Part shown: one piece after another, positions 1-7,016 of the stretch
How positions within the stretch are numbered: the first letter of the stretch is position 1
Layout: the number at the start of each line of letters is the position of its first letter
Source of the DNA: Rubrivivax sp.
Lineage (GTDB): Bacteria > Pseudomonadota > Gammaproteobacteria > Burkholderiales > Burkholderiaceae
NCBI GenBank assembly: GCA_004211235.1
Contig: SEEY01000157.1
Location: 1 to 7,891, forward strand
Length of the DNA: 7,891 bases
Direction of reading: 5' to 3'
Notes under the pieces: generated by a model
The model's input: the letters and a program-made list of their open reading frames with translations, nothing else
What the model was told of the DNA's origin: nothing
Database searches by the model: none
Translations under genes and position numbers: made by a program

Positions 1-1190
1 TGCTGGGCCTGTACGCCCGCCAGCGCGGCCCAGGGGCCGTCGGTCGCGCCGAAGTGCAGGGCGGTGTTGCGCAGCAGCTTCTCGGTCTCGAACACGGTCA
101 CCAGCGGCAGCAGGCCCAGTCCGGGCGCATTGCCGTCCACGCCGTGCGTGTCGATCAGGGCCTCGCCCAGCATCTGCAGGCCACCGCAGATGCCGAGCAC
201 GCGGCCGCGGTGGGCGTTGATGGCGGCGTCGAGCTTTTGCGCACGCAGCCAGCCCAGGTCAGCGGCCGTGGACTTGCTGCCGGGCAGGATGACCCAGTCC
301 GCACTCGCCAGGTCGCGCGGCTCGCGCGCCCACGACAGGCGCACGCCGGGCAGCTGGCGCAGCGGCTGGAACTCGTCGAGGTTGGACAGGCGCGGGTAGG
401 CGATGACGGCGATGTGCAGGCCTTCGCTGCCCGTCGTCGCGTCGTCGAACACCCCGTCCTCCTCAGGCAGGCCGTGGCCGCGCCACATCGGCAGTGTGGC
501 GATGGTCGGCACGCCGGTCAGGTGTTCGAGTTGCTCGGGGCCGGGTGCCAGCAGGCCGGCGTCGCCGCGGAAGCGGTTCAGTACGAAGCCTTTCACCTGC
601 GCTCGCACGTCGGCCGGCATCAGCTGGTGGGTGCCGTAGAGATGGGCGAAGGCGCCGCCGCGGTCGATGTCGGTGACGAGCAGGCAGGCGGCGTTGGCGT
701 CGCGCGCCGTGCCGAGGTTCACGTAGTCGCTGTTCGCCAGGTTGATCTCGGCCGGGGAGCCGGCGCCCTCGATGACGACGACGTCGTTCTCGTCCATCAG
801 CGCCAGCAGCGCCGCGCGTGTGCGCGGCTTGAGCAACGCGCTGCGTTCCCGCCACGGCATGCCGGACAGTTCGGCGTCCACCTCGCCCAGCACGACGACC
901 TGGCTGCGCGTGTCGGCCTCGGGCTTGAGCAGCACGGGGTTCATGCGCACCTCGGGCACGCGGCGGGCGGCCAGGGCCTGGAAGTACTGGGCGCTGCCGA
1001 TCTCGCCCATCGTGCCATTCAAGCCCGGCACGACGCGCGCGTTGTTGCTCATGTTCTGCGCCTTGAACGGCGCGACTTTCAGGCCTTGCCGCGCGTACCA
1101 GCGGCACAGCGCGGTGGCGAGCCAGCTCTTGCCCGCGCCGCTCGTGGTGCCCAGCACCATGACGGCCTTGCCCCGTGTCATGCGCGTCAT
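1..1190 (-). CDS. cobQ: Cobyric acid synthase CobQ, 3' end outside window
   Basis: This glutamine amidotransferase amidates the b, d, e and g side chains of adenosylcobyrinate a,c-diamide to give adenosylcobyric acid. I translated the frame by hand from 1190 to the edge. It stays open for 396 codons with no stop, so about 90 residues of a usual 480-490 are missing. Motifs are P-loop GTTSGAGKS at 14-22, PFKAQNMSNNARV at 41-53, GEIGSAQYFQALAA followed by MNPVLLKPEADTRSQVV, VIEGAGSPAEINL, DIDRGGAFAHLYGT, KGFVLNRFRGD, VIAYPRLSNLDEF, WVILPGSKSTAADL, and GICGGLQMLGE with nucleophile Cys335. The catalytic His and Glu region would lie off-window. The ATG at 1190 overlaps the cobC stop (ATGA), with GAGGA only 3 bases upstream. 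A second ATG at 1181 is 12 bases from that site, so the start could be three codons later. Confidence 0.95.
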   Translation of the reverse strand, partial: MTRMTRGKAVMVLGTTSGAGKSWLATALCRWYARQGLKVAPFKAQNMSNNARVVPGLNGTMGEIGSAQYFQALAARRVPEVRMNPVLLKPEADTRSQVVVLGEVDAELSGMPWRERSALLKPRTRAALLALMDENDVVVIEGAGSPAEINLANSDYVNLGTARDANAACLLVTDIDRGGAFAHLYGTHQLMPADVRAQVKGFVLNRFRGDAGLLAPGPEQLEHLTGVPTIATLPMWRGHGLPEEDGVFDDATTGSEGLHIAVIAYPRLSNLDEFQPLRQLPGVRLSWAREPRDLASADWVILPGSKSTAADLGWLRAQKLDAAINAHRGRVLGICGGLQMLGEALIDTHGVDGNAPGLGLLPLVTVFETEKLLRNTALHFGATDGPWAALAGVQAQ

Positions 1191-2176
1191 GCGTCCTCGC
1201 TTTCGATCTCGAGCAATGCCAGCTGCAGCGCCTGTCGTGCGGCCGGTGGCTGCGCCGACACGCGCACCCAGCCGGGCAGGCCGAAGGAGGCGGCGTCGCG
1301 CAGGCGGATGCCTGATTCATGCAGCCGCGTGTCGATGTCGCGCCGCGGCGGTCGCGCCAGCCAGAAGTTGGTGCTGGTCGGCCGCTGCTGCCAGTCCAGC
1401 GCGGCCAGCATCGCGCGCTGGGCGGCGGTCCATTCGCGCAGCTGAGCGCGGGTTCCGGCCAGCCAGGCGGCGGTGGCGTCGTCGTGCCAGTGCGACAGCA
1501 TCGCCACGCCCTCGGCCGACAGCACCCAGCTTGGCGCCAACGCGCTCGCGTGCTGCCAGACCGCGTCGGCCCCGGGGGCGATGAGGTAGCCGGCGCGGAT
1601 ACCGGTCAGTCCAAGCGCCTTGTTGGGGCAGATCAGCTGCCAGGCGCCCGGCGGCAGCGCGGGCGCGTCGCCGTCCAGCCGCAGAGGCTCGTAGGCGCGG
1701 TCGACGGCCACGAGGTGGTCGCCAAGGTCGGGCCAGGTCGCGGCACTCGCGCCCGTGGGGTTGCACGGTTCGCAGATCCAGACCAGCGCCGCTGCCGTCG
1801 GCCGGATGTCGGCTGGCTCGGCGTAGGGCCTGACGGTCAGCCCGAGCGCCAGCGCTGCAGCGGCGTAGTCGCCAAAGCCCGGCTGCGGCAGCCACACCTC
1901 GCGCCGGCCGGCGAGCATCGCCGCCAGCGTGAGGCGCCGTATGCCCTCGGCGCCGCCGGCCGTGGGCAGCAGCAGCGCGGGGTCGGCGGCATGCGCCTCG
2001 CCCAGGCGCCGGCGCAGCGCGGCGTAGTGCGGGTCGGGGTAGGCCGTGCGGTCGGCCTGCTGCACGGCGCTCATCAGCGCGGGCGGCGGGCCGAGCGGGC
2101 TGGCGTTGGTCGAGAAGTCGTGTTCCACCGGCGGGCCGCCGTCGGCGCCGCCATGTTCGGCTTGGGAGAAGTTCAT
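1187..2176 (-). CDS. cobC: CobC: PLP-dependent L-threonine-O-3-phosphate decarboxylase-type enzyme
   Basis: This is a fold-type I aminotransferase-like protein (CobC in aerobic nomenclature, CobD in Salmonella). It is thought to make the (R)-1-aminopropan-2-ol phosphate that cobD attaches to the corrin. The 329 residues fit the family. Features are FSTNASPLGPPP at 21-32, YPDPHYAALRRRL at 46-58, TAGGAEGIR at 72-80 (cofactor phosphate loop), CNPTGA at 138-143, an Asp159/Tyr162 pair in VDRAYEP, Schiff-base lysine 186 in CPNKALGLTGIRAGY at 183-197 with phosphate-contacting Arg194, and WVRVSA at 303-308 with the likely carboxylate-binding Arg305. The ATG at 2176 overlaps the cobD stop and has GAGGA 7 bases upstream. 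The same frame is open to 2524, but that extension has no family features. Histidinol-phosphate aminotransferase is the nearest alternative; context makes it unlikely. The stop overlaps cobQ. Confidence 0.93.
   Translation of the reverse strand: MNFSQAEHGGADGGPPVEHDFSTNASPLGPPPALMSAVQQADRTAYPDPHYAALRRRLGEAHAADPALLLPTAGGAEGIRRLTLAAMLAGRREVWLPQPGFGDYAAAALALGLTVRPYAEPADIRPTAAALVWICEPCNPTGASAATWPDLGDHLVAVDRAYEPLRLDGDAPALPPGAWQLICPNKALGLTGIRAGYLIAPGADAVWQHASALAPSWVLSAEGVAMLSHWHDDATAAWLAGTRAQLREWTAAQRAMLAALDWQQRPTSTNFWLARPPRRDIDTRLHESGIRLRDAASFGLPGWVRVSAQPPAARQALQLALLEIESEDA
1194..1198 (-). promoter_or_regulatory. Possible ribosome binding site of cobQ
   Basis: GAGGA on the minus strand lies 3 bases before the ATG at 1190 and 12 bases before the ATG at 1181. 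Neither spacing is ideal, so the choice of start remains open, although the ATGA overlap favours 1190. Confidence 0.4.
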
Positions 2177-3087
2177 GCGGGCATCCTCAGCACCCAGGCC
2201 AGCGCGGCGATCAACACGGCGCCGATGACGACGGCATGCCGGGCCACCGTGCACGCCGCCTGCAGCGCGCCCGCCGCCACGGCTTGCCCGCCGGCGTGCA
2301 GCGAGTAGACACCCGGCTTGCCCAGCCGCACGTCCAGCCGCAACGCCATCGCGGCCATCGGCCAGCCGCTGTTGGGCGACGGCGTGCGGCGGGCTTCCCT
2401 CAACAGCGGCAGCGACGGCCACGTGATGAGCAGCGCGGTCAGCCGCGCCGGCAGCCAGGACAGCACATCGTCCGCCCGCGCCGCCCATTTGCCGCACCAT
2501 TCGCGCTCGTCGCGGTAGCCCCACATGGCGTCCGCGGTGTTGGCAAAGCGGTAGATCGCCGCGCCTGGCAGGCCGAGGAGGGCGAACCAGAACAGCGGCG
2601 CGATGACGGAGTCGTTCAGGTTCTCGGCCAGGGTCTCGATGGCGGCTTCGCGCACTTCGGTCTCGGTCAGGGCGGCGGTGTCACGGCTCACGAGGCGCGA
2701 CAGCCGGGCGCGTCCGGCGTCCAGCGATTCACGCAGCGCGGTCTCGACCGACCGGGCTTCGTCGGCCAGCATGCGCCAGGCGAGCAGCGGCTTGAGGAGC
2801 AGCCCGAGCAGCAGCGCCGCCGTCGCGAGCCGCAGTGGCGAGGCCCAGGGCTGCAGCGCGAGCAGCACCCAGCCTTCCAGCCACAGCGCGATGAAGCCGA
2901 CCGCTGCGGCACCGACGAGCCAGGCAATCGCGCCGGCGATGAAGCCCGGCGCGGGCGGCAGCCTCGTCAGCTTGAAGCAGCCGAGGAAACGCCCCATGCC
3001 GACGACGGGGTGCATCCAGGTCGGCGGTTCGCCGAGGCGGTCCACCAGCAGGGCGACCGCCAGGGCCAGCGGCAGCAGCAGGCTCAT
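2173..3087 (-). CDS. cobD: Adenosylcobinamide-phosphate synthase, membrane protein (CobD/CbiB family)
   Basis: This inner-membrane protein attaches (R)-1-aminopropan-2-ol, or its phosphate, to adenosylcobyric acid, giving adenosylcobinamide (phosphate). In Salmonella nomenclature it is CbiB. The 304 residues are close to the family norm. Motifs are the N-terminal DRLGEPPTWMHPVVGMG at 16-32, RDTAALTETEVREAAIETL at 135-153 followed by AENLNDSVIAPLFW at 154-167, YRFANTADAMWGYR at 179-192, and PSPNSGWPMAAMALRLDVRL at 237-256. Hydrophobic segments suitable for membrane spans lie near 1-15, 50-70, 86-104, 161-178, 213-230 and 283-300. I chose the ATG at 3087 because it overlaps the preceding stop by one base and gives the expected LDRLGEP spacing. 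The frame extends upstream by 20 residues (MGPPAG...) without homology. No clear Shine-Dalgarno is seen, so coupling is likely. The stop overlaps the cobC start. Confidence 0.94.
   Translation of the reverse strand: MSLLLPLALAVALLVDRLGEPPTWMHPVVGMGRFLGCFKLTRLPPAPGFIAGAIAWLVGAAAVGFIALWLEGWVLLALQPWASPLRLATAALLLGLLLKPLLAWRMLADEARSVETALRESLDAGRARLSRLVSRDTAALTETEVREAAIETLAENLNDSVIAPLFWFALLGLPGAAIYRFANTADAMWGYRDEREWCGKWAARADDVLSWLPARLTALLITWPSLPLLREARRTPSPNSGWPMAAMALRLDVRLGKPGVYSLHAGGQAVAAGALQAACTVARHAVVIGAVLIAALAWVLRMPA
2184..2188 (-). promoter_or_regulatory. Ribosome binding site of cobC
   Basis: GAGGA on the minus strand lies 7 bases before the ATG at 2176, inside the last codons of cobD. It supports this start over the much longer open frame reaching 2524. 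Confidence 0.6.
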
Positions 3088-3419
3088 CACAGCGGTGGCA
3101 ACCGGGCCACCAGCCCACCCTTGAGGCGCTCCGGCCGGCGGTCCCACGCGAGCAGGCCATCACCGGGCTCGGCATGCTGGGCCGCCACGGCCAGCAGCGC
3201 GTCGACGCAGGCCGCATCAGGCGCCAGCTGCCCGAACACGTAGCTGTGCTTGCCTGCGCCCTGCAGGGCGGCGGTGCAGCGCTGGCTGCATGCCGCCATG
3301 CACGGCTGGCCGCGCACCACCAGCGGCCAGTCACGCGCCAGCGCCTCGTTCTCGACGGCCTCCAGCAGCAGCTGCCCCTGGCCGTCGGCGCAGGTGGTGC
3401 AGACGATCAACGCGCTCAA
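3087..3419 (-). CDS. DUF1636-type small cysteine-rich, predicted metal-binding protein
   Basis: This is a 110-residue soluble protein of unknown function. It resembles the DUF1636/COG5469 group, described as predicted metal-binding proteins. Cysteines are arranged as C7-x2-C10 near the N-terminus, then C40-x3-C44-x3-C48 within CMAACSQRCTAAL, and a further C71. The family-like core continues with GAGKHSYVFGQLAPD at 54-68, GDGLLAWDRRPE at 86-97 and the C-terminal GGLVARLPP. The spacing recalls thioredoxin-like [2Fe-2S] ferredoxins, which is inference. The only usable start before the CTTC motif is TTG at 3419, which overlaps the cobO stop as TTGA. The stop overlaps the cobD start by one base (TGATG). 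Its position between adenosyltransferase and cobD implies a cobalamin role such as cobalt or Fe-S handling or electron delivery, but the sequence does not prove any of these. Confidence 0.85.
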   Translation of the reverse strand: MSALIVCTTCADGQGQLLLEAVENEALARDWPLVVRGQPCMAACSQRCTAALQGAGKHSYVFGQLAPDAACVDALLAVAAQHAEPGDGLLAWDRRPERLKGGLVARLPPL

Positions 3420-3985
3420 TCCTCGATCCCCCGCTGCGCCGGCACGCCGGCCTGGTAGTGATGCTTCACCAGCGTCATCTCCGTCACCGTGTCGGCCAGC
3501 TCGATCAGTTCGGCCGGCGCGCCGCGCCCGGTCAGCACCACATGCACGTGCGAAGGCCGCTCGCGCAGGCAGGCCAGCACCGGCTCCAGCGGCACCCAGC
3601 CATAGCGAAGGGGATACATGATCTCGTCCAGCACGACGAGGAAATGGTCGCCGCTGCGGATCGTCGCTTCGGCCTTCGCCCAGCCCTCACGCGCCAACTG
3701 GGCGGAGTGCTCCAGGTCCTTGCTCTTCCACGAGAAGCCGTCGCCCAGGCCGACGATGGGCACGCCCAGCTGCTCGAAGATGCGGTGTTCGCCGAAGCGG
3801 GCGCTGGGCACCTTCATGAACTGGTAGATCAGCACCGGCTTGCCGCGCCCGTGGGCGCGCAGCGCCAGGCCGAAGGCGGCCGTGCTCTTGCCCTTGCCGT
3901 CGCCGGTGTGCACGAGCACGAGGCCGCGGCGCTCGGCGGTCGGGATGACGCGCTCGCGGTCGATGGGCGGTGGTTCGATTTCCAT
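3416..3985 (-). CDS. cobO: Cob(I)yrinic acid a,c-diamide / corrinoid adenosyltransferase (CobA/CobO/BtuR type)
   Basis: This enzyme transfers the 5'-deoxyadenosyl group of ATP to the Co(I) centre of corrinoids in the cytoplasm. The 189-residue protein is typical of the CobA/CobO/BtuR family (about 180-210), not of the unrelated PduO or EutT types. Visible features are the family P-loop HTGDGKGKSTAAFG at 26-39, YQFMK at 54-58, FSWKSKD at 84-90, VVLDEIMYPLRYGW at 117-130, VVLTGRGAP at 149-157 with AELIELADTVTEM after it, and the C-terminal KHHYQAGVPAQRGIED at 174-189, the conserved tail of the family. The ATG at 3985 lies 3 bases after the cobB stop and has AAGG 8 bases upstream. The stop overlaps the TTG start of the next gene. 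The reaction needs a Co(I) corrinoid, so a reductant must be supplied; a possible candidate is the next gene (see findings). Confidence 0.95.
   Translation of the reverse strand: MEIEPPPIDRERVIPTAERRGLVLVHTGDGKGKSTAAFGLALRAHGRGKPVLIYQFMKVPSARFGEHRIFEQLGVPIVGLGDGFSWKSKDLEHSAQLAREGWAKAEATIRSGDHFLVVLDEIMYPLRYGWVPLEPVLACLRERPSHVHVVLTGRGAPAELIELADTVTEMTLVKHHYQAGVPAQRGIED
3427..3432 (-). promoter_or_regulatory. Possible ribosome binding site of the TTG-started DUF1636-type gene
   Basis: The minus strand reads GGGGGA, 7 bases before the TTG at 3419. A GAGGA also abuts the TTG directly, which is too close to work in the usual way. The purine-rich leader plus the TTGA stop/start overlap support TTG as the start, since no ATG or GTG precedes the first CxxC motif. 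Confidence 0.4.
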
Positions 3986-3988
3986 CAG

Positions 3989-5284
3989 TCAGGCCTTGAA
4001 GAATGCCGCCACGGCGTCGGCGTTGGACGGGAAGTAGTGGTGCACATAGCTCGCGCGCAGCGAGCCCTGCTGGTAGAGCGCTTCGGCCGTGTTGCCGCCG
4101 TTGGGGTTGCTGGCGCGCGTGATGGGCAGCAGCGGCGTGTCCAGCGTGGAGTAGTGATAGCTGTGGCCGCGCAGCGGACCTTCCGGCCAGTCGATGGCCT
4201 GAAGGCCCAGGGCCGCAAGCCGGTGCTGCACCCGCGCGTGGCCCGGCATCACGCCGGCCATGCGATGGGCCGCGCCGGCCGCGTCGGTCAGCTCGTCCAG
4301 CAGTGCCAGCATGCCGCCGCATTCGGCGAGCAGGGGCTTGCCGGCCGCGACGTGGGCGGCCAGCGATGCGGCCAGCGTCGGGTGGCTGGCCAGCGCCTCG
4401 CCATGCAGTTCGGGGTAGCCGCCGGGCAGCCAGAGCGCGTCGCAGGCGGGCAGGGGCTCGTGGCGGATGGGCGAGAAGAACGCCAGCTCGGCGCCCAGCG
4501 CGCGCAGCAGTTCGAGATTGGCCGGGTAGATGAAGCCGAAGGCCGCGTCGCGCGCGATGGCGATGCGCTTGCCCTGCAGCAGCGGCGACGGCGGCGGCTC
4601 GGTGTGCGTCTCGAAGGGCTGCGGCTTGAACGCCAGGCCCGGCCGCAGGGCGGCTTCCCAGGCATCGGCCCAGGCGTCGAGCTGGCCATCCAGCCCGGGT
4701 TGTTCCAGGCCCGACACCAGGCCGAGGTGGCGCTCCGGCAGGATGAGCCGGGGCTCACGCTGCAGTGCGGCGATCAGCGGCAGGTCGGCCGGCAGGCCTT
4801 CCCCCACCATGCGGCCGTGAGCTGCGCTGCCGACCCGGTTGGCCACCACGCCGCAGTGGCGCAATTCGGGCCGGAAGCGCTGCAAGCCCGTGGCCAGCGC
4901 CGCAAACGTCTGCGCCATGGCGGAGGCATCGATGACACAGACCACCGGCAGGCCGAAGGCGGCGGCCAGGTCGGCGCTGCTCGGGTCGCCGTCGAACAGG
5001 CCCATGACGCCTTCGACGAGGATGAGGTCCGCCTCGGCCGCCGCCCGGGCCAGCAGCGCCTGGCAGTGCGCGAAGCCGCCCATGAAGAGGTCGAGCTGGT
5101 AGACGGGATGGCCGCTGGCGCGCTCGAGGATGCTGGGGTCCAGGAAGTCCGGCCCGGTCTTGAATACCCGCACCCGGCGGCCGCGTCGCGCATGGCTGCG
5201 GGCGATGGCGGCCGTGACACAGGTCTTGCCCGAGCCGGAGGCAGGGGCGCTGATGAAGAGGGCGGCGCAATCGGTCGTCGTCAT
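3989..5284 (-). CDS. cobB: Cobyrinate (or hydrogenobyrinate) a,c-diamide synthase
   Basis: This enzyme (CobB in aerobic nomenclature, CbiA in anaerobic) uses ATP and glutamine to amidate the a and c acetate side chains of the corrin ring. The 431 residues have the expected two domains. The N-terminal dethiobiotin-synthetase-like ATPase has P-loop APASGSGKT at 13-21, KTGPDFLDP at 42-50, EGVMGLFDG at 91-99 and VVANRVGS at 146-153. The C-terminal class I-like glutaminase begins near 238 with KRIAIARDAAFGFIYP, then PGGYPELHG at 287-295, nucleophile cysteine 322 in AECGGML, and catalytic-type histidine 415 in ASYVHHYF at 411-418, where relatives often have HLHF. The ATG at 5284 overlaps the btuD stop, with no strong Shine-Dalgarno. 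The window alone does not show whether the substrate is cobyrinate, hydrogenobyrinate or a salvaged corrinoid. Three bases separate the stop from cobO. Confidence 0.94.
   Translation of the reverse strand: MTTTDCAALFISAPASGSGKTCVTAAIARSHARRGRRVRVFKTGPDFLDPSILERASGHPVYQLDLFMGGFAHCQALLARAAAEADLILVEGVMGLFDGDPSSADLAAAFGLPVVCVIDASAMAQTFAALATGLQRFRPELRHCGVVANRVGSAAHGRMVGEGLPADLPLIAALQREPRLILPERHLGLVSGLEQPGLDGQLDAWADAWEAALRPGLAFKPQPFETHTEPPPSPLLQGKRIAIARDAAFGFIYPANLELLRALGAELAFFSPIRHEPLPACDALWLPGGYPELHGEALASHPTLAASLAAHVAAGKPLLAECGGMLALLDELTDAAGAAHRMAGVMPGHARVQHRLAALGLQAIDWPEGPLRGHSYHYSTLDTPLLPITRASNPNGGNTAEALYQQGSLRASYVHHYFPSNADAVAAFFKA
3994..3997 (-). promoter_or_regulatory. Ribosome binding site of cobO
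   Basis: AAGG on the minus strand lies 8 bases before the cobO ATG at 3985, within the final codons of cobB (TTC AAG GCC TGA). This is the only junction in the operon where genes do not overlap, so independent initiation may matter more here. Confidence 0.5.
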
Positions 5285-6039
5285 AGGGGCAGGGCGACCC
5301 AGCGCCCTTCGATCTGTGCAATGTGCAGGCTGGGGCCGAAGACGCGCCGCAGCGCCGCGTGGGTGGCCACGTCGGCCGGGGAACCGGTGTGGACGATGCG
5401 GCCCTCGGCCATCAGCACGAGGTGGTCGGCCTGCAGCGCGAGGTGCAGCTCGTGCAGCACGCTGACGACGCTGTGCCCGGCCGCCACGCGCGAGCGCACC
5501 AGCGCCATCCATTCGGCCTGGTGAGGCGGGTCGAGGTGGGCAAGCGGCTCGTCCATCAGCGTCAGCGGCGCGTCGACGGCCAGCGCCCGGGCCAGCAGCA
5601 CGCGCTGGCGCTCGCCGCCCGACAGCGAGCCCAGCCGCCGTTCGCGCCAGGCCCAGCTCTGGGTGGACTGCATCGCCGCGTGCACGGCGGCCTGGTCGGC
5701 AGCGGTGGGCGGCGCGAGCCACGGACGGTGCGGCAGTCGGCCGAGCATGACGACGTCCAGCGCCATCAGGTCGTCGGCACCGGCTTCCTGCTGGCCCATC
5801 CAGGCGAGGTGGCGGGCGCGCTCCCGGGACGGCCATTCGGCCAGGGGCTTGCCGGCCAGCTGGACGGTGCCATCGCACCGCTGCAGGCCCGCCACGGCGC
5901 GCAGCAGCGTGGACTTGCCAGCGCCGTTGGGGCCGACGATGGCCGTCCAGCGCGCCTGCGGAATCTGCAGGTCGATGTCGCTGATCAGGTCGGCGCCGTC
6001 GATGCGGACGCGCTGGATGCGGGCATGCAGCGCGCTCAT
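5281..6039 (-). CDS. btuD: BtuD-like corrinoid ABC transporter ATP-binding protein
   Basis: This is the cytoplasmic ATPase that powers corrinoid import through BtuC. All ABC motifs are intact in 252 residues: Walker A GPNGAGKST at 36-44, Q-loop glutamine in MGQQ at 81-84, signature LSGGERQ at 139-145, Walker B LTLMDEP at 159-165 with the catalytic glutamate at 164, D-loop AHLD at 167-170, and switch histidine 196 in VLHELH. The start at 6039 overlaps the btuC stop (ATGA), and a GGAG lies about 10 bases upstream. The open frame continues upstream to 6852 without family features and is antisense-type noise over btuC. The last codon and stop (CTATGA) overlap the start of the next gene, so uptake and the first amidation enzyme appear translationally coupled. 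The subfamily matches FecE/BtuD ATPases; the substrate is assigned from the neighbours. Confidence 0.94.
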   Translation of the reverse strand: MSALHARIQRVRIDGADLISDIDLQIPQARWTAIVGPNGAGKSTLLRAVAGLQRCDGTVQLAGKPLAEWPSRERARHLAWMGQQEAGADDLMALDVVMLGRLPHRPWLAPPTAADQAAVHAAMQSTQSWAWRERRLGSLSGGERQRVLLARALAVDAPLTLMDEPLAHLDPPHQAEWMALVRSRVAAGHSVVSVLHELHLALQADHLVLMAEGRIVHTGSPADVATHAALRRVFGPSLHIAQIEGRWVALPL

Positions 6040-7016
6040 CGCCTGGGCGCTCCACGGCGATGCATCAGCACGAGCAGGTAGACGCCGCCGAGCAGGGCCG
6101 TCACCAGGCCGACGGGCAGCTCCTGCGGCCGGATCAGCGCCCGCGCCAGCACATCGGCGGCCAGCAGCAGCGCACCCCCCGCGGCTGCGGACATGACGAT
6201 GAGCCGGCCGTGCAGCATCGGGCAGAGCGCGCGCACCAGGTGAGGCGCGACGAGTCCCACGAAGGCGACGATGCCGGTCTGCGCGACGGCCGCACCGGTG
6301 GCCAGCGCGAAGGCGCCGATCAGCAGCAAGCGCATGGGGCCCATGCGCACGCCCAATGAGGCGGCTGTGGCTTCGCCCAGCGTCAGCGCGTCCAGCGCCG
6401 GGCTGGCCAGCAGGCCCACCACCAGCGCCGCCGCGCCGCAGGCAGCCATCACCGTGACGCTGCTCCAGCCCAGCAGGCCGGTGCTGCCGAGCAGGAAGGC
6501 CTGCATCGCGCGCAGGATGTCCGGCGCCCACAGCGTCGCCAGGCCGGTCAGTGCATTCAGCACCACGCCGACGACGACGCCGGCCAGCAGCAGCCGCAAT
6601 GTCTGCTCCACGCCGCGTGCGAGCACCAGCGTGAGCCCCACGCCCACCAGCGTGCCGACGAAGGCCACGCCCGTCAGCCCCACTTGCGCCAGCAGCGAGG
6701 AGGTCTGCGGCGACGTGCCGGTCAGCGCCAGCGCCGCGGCCACCGCCAGCCCCGCGCCGGAGGCGCTGCCGAGCAGGTAGGGGTCCGCCAGCGGGTTGCG
6801 GAACAGCCCCTGCGACAGCGCACCGGCCATGCCCAGCAGCGCGCCTGCGCACCAGGCGCCGAGCGAGCGCGGCAGGCGGATCTGCCAGAGGATGACGCCC
6901 ATGCTGTCGTCCTGCAGATCGGCCCAGCCGGTGCTGCCCGTCAGCACGCCGGCCAGCACGCCGGCGGCACCGGCGCCGAGCAGCAGCGCGAGCAGCAGGC
7001 CAGGGCGCAGGCTCAT
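6036..7016 (-). CDS. btuC: BtuC-like corrinoid ABC transporter permease (FecCD family)
   Basis: This is the membrane subunit of the importer, a FecCD-family permease that forms the inner-membrane channel as a dimer. The 326 residues match the usual length of about 320-350. They are almost entirely hydrophobic, consistent with about ten membrane helices. Family landmarks in order are RLPRSLGAW at 47-55, NPLADPYLLGSASGA at 74-88, the cytoplasmic coupling region LGVRMG at 221-226, GIVAFVGLVAPHLVR at 248-262, and RPQELPVGLVTALLGG near 296-311. I chose the ATG at 7016 because its ATGA overlaps the btuF stop and a hydrophobic N-terminus starts at once. The frame stays open upstream to 7340, but that extension is low-complexity shadow of btuF. 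The stop overlaps the btuD start. The corrinoid substrate is inferred from context, since iron-siderophore permeases share these motifs. Confidence 0.93.
   Translation of the reverse strand: MSLRPGLLLALLLGAGAAGVLAGVLTGSTGWADLQDDSMGVILWQIRLPRSLGAWCAGALLGMAGALSQGLFRNPLADPYLLGSASGAGLAVAAALALTGTSPQTSSLLAQVGLTGVAFVGTLVGVGLTLVLARGVEQTLRLLLAGVVVGVVLNALTGLATLWAPDILRAMQAFLLGSTGLLGWSSVTVMAACGAAALVVGLLASPALDALTLGEATAASLGVRMGPMRLLLIGAFALATGAAVAQTGIVAFVGLVAPHLVRALCPMLHGRLIVMSAAAGGALLLAADVLARALIRPQELPVGLVTALLGGVYLLVLMHRRGAPRR

Noticed and set aside
463..1320. Minus-strand 285-codon frame overlapping cobQ
   Set aside because: It is an Arg/Pro/Ala-rich shadow in another frame; the cobQ frame from 1190 carries all the motifs.
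54..1445. Plus-strand open frame of 463 codons at the left end
   Set aside because: It is antisense to cobQ and the end of cobC, has low-complexity composition and no recognisable domain. The opposite strand has intact CobQ motifs throughout.
2177..2524. Possible N-terminal extension of cobC
   Set aside because: The extension is an out-of-frame reading of cobD. The ATG at 2176 has a good Shine-Dalgarno, overlaps the cobD stop and gives the normal CobC N-terminus.
2236..3243. Plus-strand 335-codon frame opposite cobD
   Set aside because: Gln/Arg/Gly-rich composition without motifs; the minus strand holds a complete CobD/CbiB protein.
3290..5524. Very long plus-strand open frame (744 codons) opposite cobO and cobB
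   Set aside because: It is rich in R, A, Q, G and H with no family motif and lies exactly antisense to two well-conserved genes. Such frames are expected in about 70% GC DNA.
6040..6852. Possible long N-terminal extension of btuD
   Set aside because: It lies in another frame of btuC with no motif; the ATPase starts normally at 6039.
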